36,070 bases of DNA. Source: Erysipelotrichaceae bacterium. GTDB lineage: Bacteria; Bacillota_I; Bacilli_A; Erysipelotrichales; Erysipelotrichaceae. Shown here in pieces: positions 32,917-36,070 of the stretch (positions within the stretch are counted from its first letter, which is position 1; every line of letters starts with the position of its first letter). Both the position numbers and the translations under genes were made by a program. The notes below the pieces were generated by a model that was not told the origin of the DNA, searched no databases, and saw only the letters and a list, made by a program, of their open reading frames with translations. The stretch is taken from contig JAFWFB010000013.1 of the NCBI GenBank assembly GCA_017512625.1, forward strand, positions 1 through 36,070, in the 5' to 3' direction.

Positions 32917-33984
32917 TTACTGATTGTTGGTAGCGTATTGTGCCTGCAGACGCTCATAGAATTTAGGATTGTCCTGGCCATATCGGCGGGTACATTCATC
33001 AAGAGCTTCCTTATACAGGTCAACGTTGATATGATCGAGGATATTGATCGTCTGAGCTTTTTCATCGAGCAGTCCCAGATAATCCATATAGTTCCAGGCC
33101 CTGGTGATCGATTTTTTCATTGGATCTGGATTGAGATTGAAACGTGGATTATCGAAGTAGGCTCTTACTACCTGCTCATCGACACCGATCTTTTCCGCAG
33201 TAAAGGCAACGATCTCTTCATGATGGTCTTCTGCGTATTCCAGTGCTCTGATCCAGGCTCTTAAAAGAGCCTTAACGGTATTTGGATGCTCATTTACCCA
33301 AGAGGTCAGAGCTTCAGCCCTACAGCAGGAATAATTAGGCATTACATCGGCAGCATAAGTTACTACCTTAAGATCGGGATCGGAAAGTACCGCATAGTTA
33401 AGGGCGGTTCCAACCAGACCATAGTCGGCTTCGCCGTTTTTGACAGCAGTGATACGGTCTTTTTGATCTTCCGGCTGATACCAGCTGATCTCATTTAAAG
33501 GATCGTAACCCTTAGCATATAAGCGCCCGGTGATCGCATAAAGGTTTGGCTCACAAGCCATCGTCTTACCGATCAGATCTTCAATGCCATTCCACTCGGT
33601 CTCAGTCCTGGTGAAGATAGGCATGCATCCGGTAAGCAGGTAACCGCCGAAGATAGTCAGATCCATTCCGGAAGATATCTTTTCCAGTGGCAGATTGGTA
33701 CCGGAATTGGAGGCGATATCGATCGTACCATTGCGTAGACCTTCGAATACTTCAGCATCGGTATCGACATGGACATATTCGACCCTTATTCCTTCCTCGG
33801 CCAGATAACCCATCTCTTCAGCAATGAAATTAAGGATATGGCCGGAATCGTTTAAAGCCAGTCTGATAACGGTGGTCTCCGGCTTTTCTTCTTTTTCCGT
33901 TTCATCTTTGTAACCGGTGCTGATATTGCATCCGGTGACGATCATCAGCATTATTAATATCAATATGAATTTTTTCATATGCAT
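32917..33984 (-). CDS. NMT1/SsuA-like substrate-binding lipoprotein
   Basis: 355 residues. The signal sequence ends in IVTGC (C19), so it is a membrane-anchored binding protein. The body has the NMT1/THI5-like pattern of taurine, nitrate and pyrimidine-precursor binders: LALNDSGHILNFIAEEMGYLAEEGI, GTIDIASNSGTN, EADYGLVGTALNYAV and ALLRAWIRALEYAEDH. The ligand is not predictable. No ABC permease or ATPase gene is present; it lies 8 nt downstream of an MscS-type channel gene. AAGGGGG precedes the ATG at 33984 (the ATG at 33978 is also possible). Confidence 0.9.
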   Translation of the reverse strand: MHMKKFILILIMLMIVTGCNISTGYKDETEKEEKPETTVIRLALNDSGHILNFIAEEMGYLAEEGIRVEYVHVDTDAEVFEGLRNGTIDIASNSGTNLPLEKISSGMDLTIFGGYLLTGCMPIFTRTETEWNGIEDLIGKTMACEPNLYAITGRLYAKGYDPLNEISWYQPEDQKDRITAVKNGEADYGLVGTALNYAVLSDPDLKVVTYAADVMPNYSCCRAEALTSWVNEHPNTVKALLRAWIRALEYAEDHHEEIVAFTAEKIGVDEQVVRAYFDNPRFNLNPDPMKKSITRAWNYMDYLGLLDEKAQTINILDHINVDLYKEALDECTRRYGQDNPKFYERLQAQYATNNQ

Positions 33985-33992
33985 AGTCCCCC

Positions 33993-36070
33993 TTACTTGG
34001 TGGTTGTAGCCGTATTATCCGGTTGGGTGTTGGTCTTTCCCTGATTGGCTATCCTGATCTGATGACGGGCGAAGATCTGCAGCAGTGATTTATTGAGATA
34101 GATGTTGACACCACGTACATTCTGCTCGGTGCATCTGGCAGTAACAGTGACCACAAAGCGTCTTTCCGCCAGTTCAGAAACACCGACATAAGTCGGACCT
34201 TCCATAATGGCTTTATTGTTGGCTTTAAGAAGCGGAAGCTCGTTCTTGAGTACTTCTTCGATCTGATCGACATCCTGACCATATTCCAGACCGATGGAAG
34301 CTGAAGCTACCGAGGTCTCCTTGGTCATATTCAGGACACCGGAGATCTCGCTGTTGTTGAAGATCTTGACGTTTCCGCCACCGGAGATCTTGGTCGTTCT
34401 TAAACCGATGTCAGTGACCGTGCCACGGAAGTTATTGATCGTTACGATATCGCCGACTCTGAATTCACTTTCAAAGATAATGAAGATTCCCGCAATGATA
34501 TCCTTGATCAGGCTCTGGGAACCAAAACCTATTACCAGGGAAAGGATTCCGGCGCTGGCAAGCAGGCTTGGCGAGTCGACGCCAAACAGATACAGGCAAT
34601 AGAATATGACGGTTACAACGCCACCGTATCTGACGATCGATAGCAGCAGGTGAGCGATCGTTTCACCCTGTGTGCCCAGGAAGGAGGTACACTGACGGAC
34701 CGGAATCTTGATCAGTTCCATGGCGATGATGGTCATGACGATGACCATGATGCAGGAACTGAAGGCGAAAATATTGAAGGAGCGGTCCCAGTTGCCACTT
34801 ATGATGTAGTGGATGATGGAATCATCGGAAGAAATAGCATTGATGCCTATTGCTGAAATGATCAGATAGAGCAGCGGAATGGCAGTGACCCATCCCATGA
34901 CGAATCCTAACTTCATCTCCGGCGAACGTTCATTCCAAGGAATGTATTTGTTATCCCAACGGTTGATCGCTCTCATGGTGCTGGCCGATCTTCCGGAAGG
35001 CAGGATGATATTGAAAATGATGGAGTTCAGGTTTTGGTCAGTATCCTTGTTATTGAACAGGGTATATATCTCTTCGTCTTCCTCATGGGTAACAGTGACC
35101 ATGAGCAGCAGTACCGTGATCATGATCAGACAGACACCGGTCGTGATAAAGGAGATGGCTGTACGGCTGGTATACATATCGGAAGTCGGGAAGGCGGTAG
35201 CAAAGAAGTGGTTATCCAGATACATGAAATTCATGAAATAAGGAACACCATTGATCCTGCTGATTCCATAATATGGCAGACCGGTAAAGGCGTTGGCAGA
35301 GATGTTAAGATCCTTGGCGCTTTTGCCTATGCTGGTCTCTAACGGTGAATAGAGACAGGTATTGTCAGCATCGTTATCAAAGACAGCGATATAACCGCCA
35401 TCTAACATCTCAGTTGAAAGGATCGATTCAGCATCGACGGTATTGGTGATCGTGTCGATCAAGCGATCGTTTAATTCGATCTGCAACAGTGAACGGTGCT
35501 TGGTTATGCCATCGACGGTGACCGCATTGCTTAAGCCATGATCAGCGCAGGCTTTCTCAAAGGCATAGCGTGAGGTATATACCGTATTACCTTGTTCATC
35601 GATCGTTGTGTAATAGTGCATGACGACACCAAAGAATTGAGCGTGGTCACCAAGATCGTCGACCATGGAGGACTGGATAAAGCTGTCCGTTTTTCCTTCC
35701 AGGATCTGACGGAATGGGAAAGACTGATCCTGCTCGTTAAGACTTAAGGTGAAGAACCAGTTGGCGGTGTTGGTGGCGATAGTGTGGCCATCCTCATCAT
35801 AGATATAGATCGAATCGATACTGTTATCTTCACAAAGTTTCTGTAGGACCGAAGAATTACAAACAGATCTTAGATAGTTATTTTCATCATCGAGGATGTA
35901 TTGACGATTTCCTTGTTCATCATAGTCGAAGTAGTAGGAATCCGACTGTTGATTCAGGGCATCCGGATTCTCTTCGAGGTAGAAGGAGAGCAGCTTAGCT
36001 GTAGAGATGAAACGTGAATTGTAATAATCTTCAACGATGCTGCTGCTTTCCCTGTTTTCTTCATAACGGC
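33993..36070 (-). CDS. MscS family channel with N-terminal extracytoplasmic sensor-like region (5' end beyond window)
   Basis: The frame is open from the stop at 33993 to the window edge, at least 692 residues; the ATG at 35666 is internal, not the start. The N-terminal half is soluble and looks like a Cache-type sensor (SIYIYDEDGHTIATNTANWF; ISRINGVPYFMNF) ending at a transmembrane helix (FITTGVCLIMITVLLLM). Three more hydrophobic segments follow. The MscS core has LLASAGILSLVIGFGSQSLIKDIIAGIFIIFE, the pore helix, then the beta domain EFRVGDIVTINNFRGTVTDIGLRTTKI and the C-terminal alpha/beta domain. It shares a transcript with the binding lipoprotein. It could be a ligand-gated rather than tension-gated channel; this is inference. 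Confidence 0.88.
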   Translation of the reverse strand, partial: RYEENRESSSIVEDYYNSRFISTAKLLSFYLEENPDALNQQSDSYYFDYDEQGNRQYILDDENNYLRSVCNSSVLQKLCEDNSIDSIYIYDEDGHTIATNTANWFFTLSLNEQDQSFPFRQILEGKTDSFIQSSMVDDLGDHAQFFGVVMHYYTTIDEQGNTVYTSRYAFEKACADHGLSNAVTVDGITKHRSLLQIELNDRLIDTITNTVDAESILSTEMLDGGYIAVFDNDADNTCLYSPLETSIGKSAKDLNISANAFTGLPYYGISRINGVPYFMNFMYLDNHFFATAFPTSDMYTSRTAISFITTGVCLIMITVLLLMVTVTHEEDEEIYTLFNNKDTDQNLNSIIFNIILPSGRSASTMRAINRWDNKYIPWNERSPEMKLGFVMGWVTAIPLLYLIISAIGINAISSDDSIIHYIISGNWDRSFNIFAFSSCIMVIVMTIIAMELIKIPVRQCTSFLGTQGETIAHLLLSIVRYGGVVTVIFYCLYLFGVDSPSLLASAGILSLVIGFGSQSLIKDIIAGIFIIFESEFRVGDIVTINNFRGTVTDIGLRTTKISGGGNVKIFNNSEISGVLNMTKETSVASASIGLEYGQDVDQIEEVLKNELPLLKANNKAIMEGPTYVGVSELAERRFVVTVTARCTEQNVRGVNIYLNKSLLQIFARHQIRIANQGKTNTQPDNTATTTK

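Noticed and set aside
35034..35666. ATG at 35666 as the start of the MscS protein
   Set aside because: The frame continues without a stop to 36070 and encodes coherent sensor-like sequence, so the gene is cut by the window edge.
1..36070. CRISPR arrays, tRNA or rRNA genes, insertion sequences
   Set aside because: No regularly spaced repeats, no cloverleaf or rRNA-like segments and no transposase motifs were found on reading either strand.

Overview
The window reads as chromosomal DNA of a moderate-GC, low-complexity-free Bacillota (Firmicutes) genome, most likely of the Erysipelotrichia type. This rests on the gene set: T-box-controlled cysS followed by Mini-RNase III and rlmB, RqcH, SmpB, LCP protein, WXG100/EssC-type secretion genes, YhfC and MerR. 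The class assignment is inference; the phylum is well supported. Genes are densely packed, often with 1-8 nt stop/start overlaps, and no stretch of more than about 300 bases lacks a gene. No tRNA, rRNA, CRISPR array, insertion sequence or phage module was seen.

Layout. (1) 1-4184: a prepilin peptidase with a frameshifted C terminus, an unknown membrane protein coupled to a large LCP protein with PASTA repeats, and smpB. (2) 4190-6838: Cys T-box leader, cysS, mrnC, rlmB, strong terminator. (3) 6889-9088: a small sigma factor, a Cof-type HAD phosphatase and an HD phosphohydrolase. (4) 9087-11992, minus strand: a family 2 glycosidase broken by a frameshift, a histidine phosphatase and a YfcE-type phosphodiesterase. 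(5) 12047-15954: HAD phosphatase, PPC-domain protein, miaA, tcdA, Bax-inhibitor-1 homologue, VanZ. (6) 15961-24916: a compact type VII secretion-like island. It has two WXG100 proteins, a Big2 lipoprotein, EssC split into two frames, an EsaB/YukD-like protein and a large secreted, membrane-anchored protein with a glucosaminidase-like domain. (7) 24892-29426: rluB, rqcH (minus), gmk, an orphan AbiEi-like protein (minus), rplM-rpsI. (8) 29490-31194: a membrane-bound MerR regulator and a YhfC intramembrane protease candidate. (9) 31270-36070: small monooxygenase-fold protein, tyrosine phosphatase lipoprotein, and on the minus strand an orphan NMT1/SsuA-like binding lipoprotein downstream of a sensor-linked MscS channel that runs off the window.

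The most interesting part is the island at 15985-24916. It carries WXG100 substrates, the motor ATPase and the ubiquitin-like protein of a Bacillota type VII system, but no recognisable EsaA, EssA or EssB. In their place are two uncharacterised exported proteins. Its EssC has a single intact nucleotide site and C-terminal ATPase modules that have lost their P-loops.

Two patterns cut across the window. First, several genes start about 6 nt downstream of a -10-like hexamer with no Shine-Dalgarno sequence, which suggests leaderless mRNAs. Second, three genes (prepilin peptidase, glycosidase, essC) are broken by what look like single-base indels beside homopolymers, so sequencing error must be weighed against real decay or recoding.
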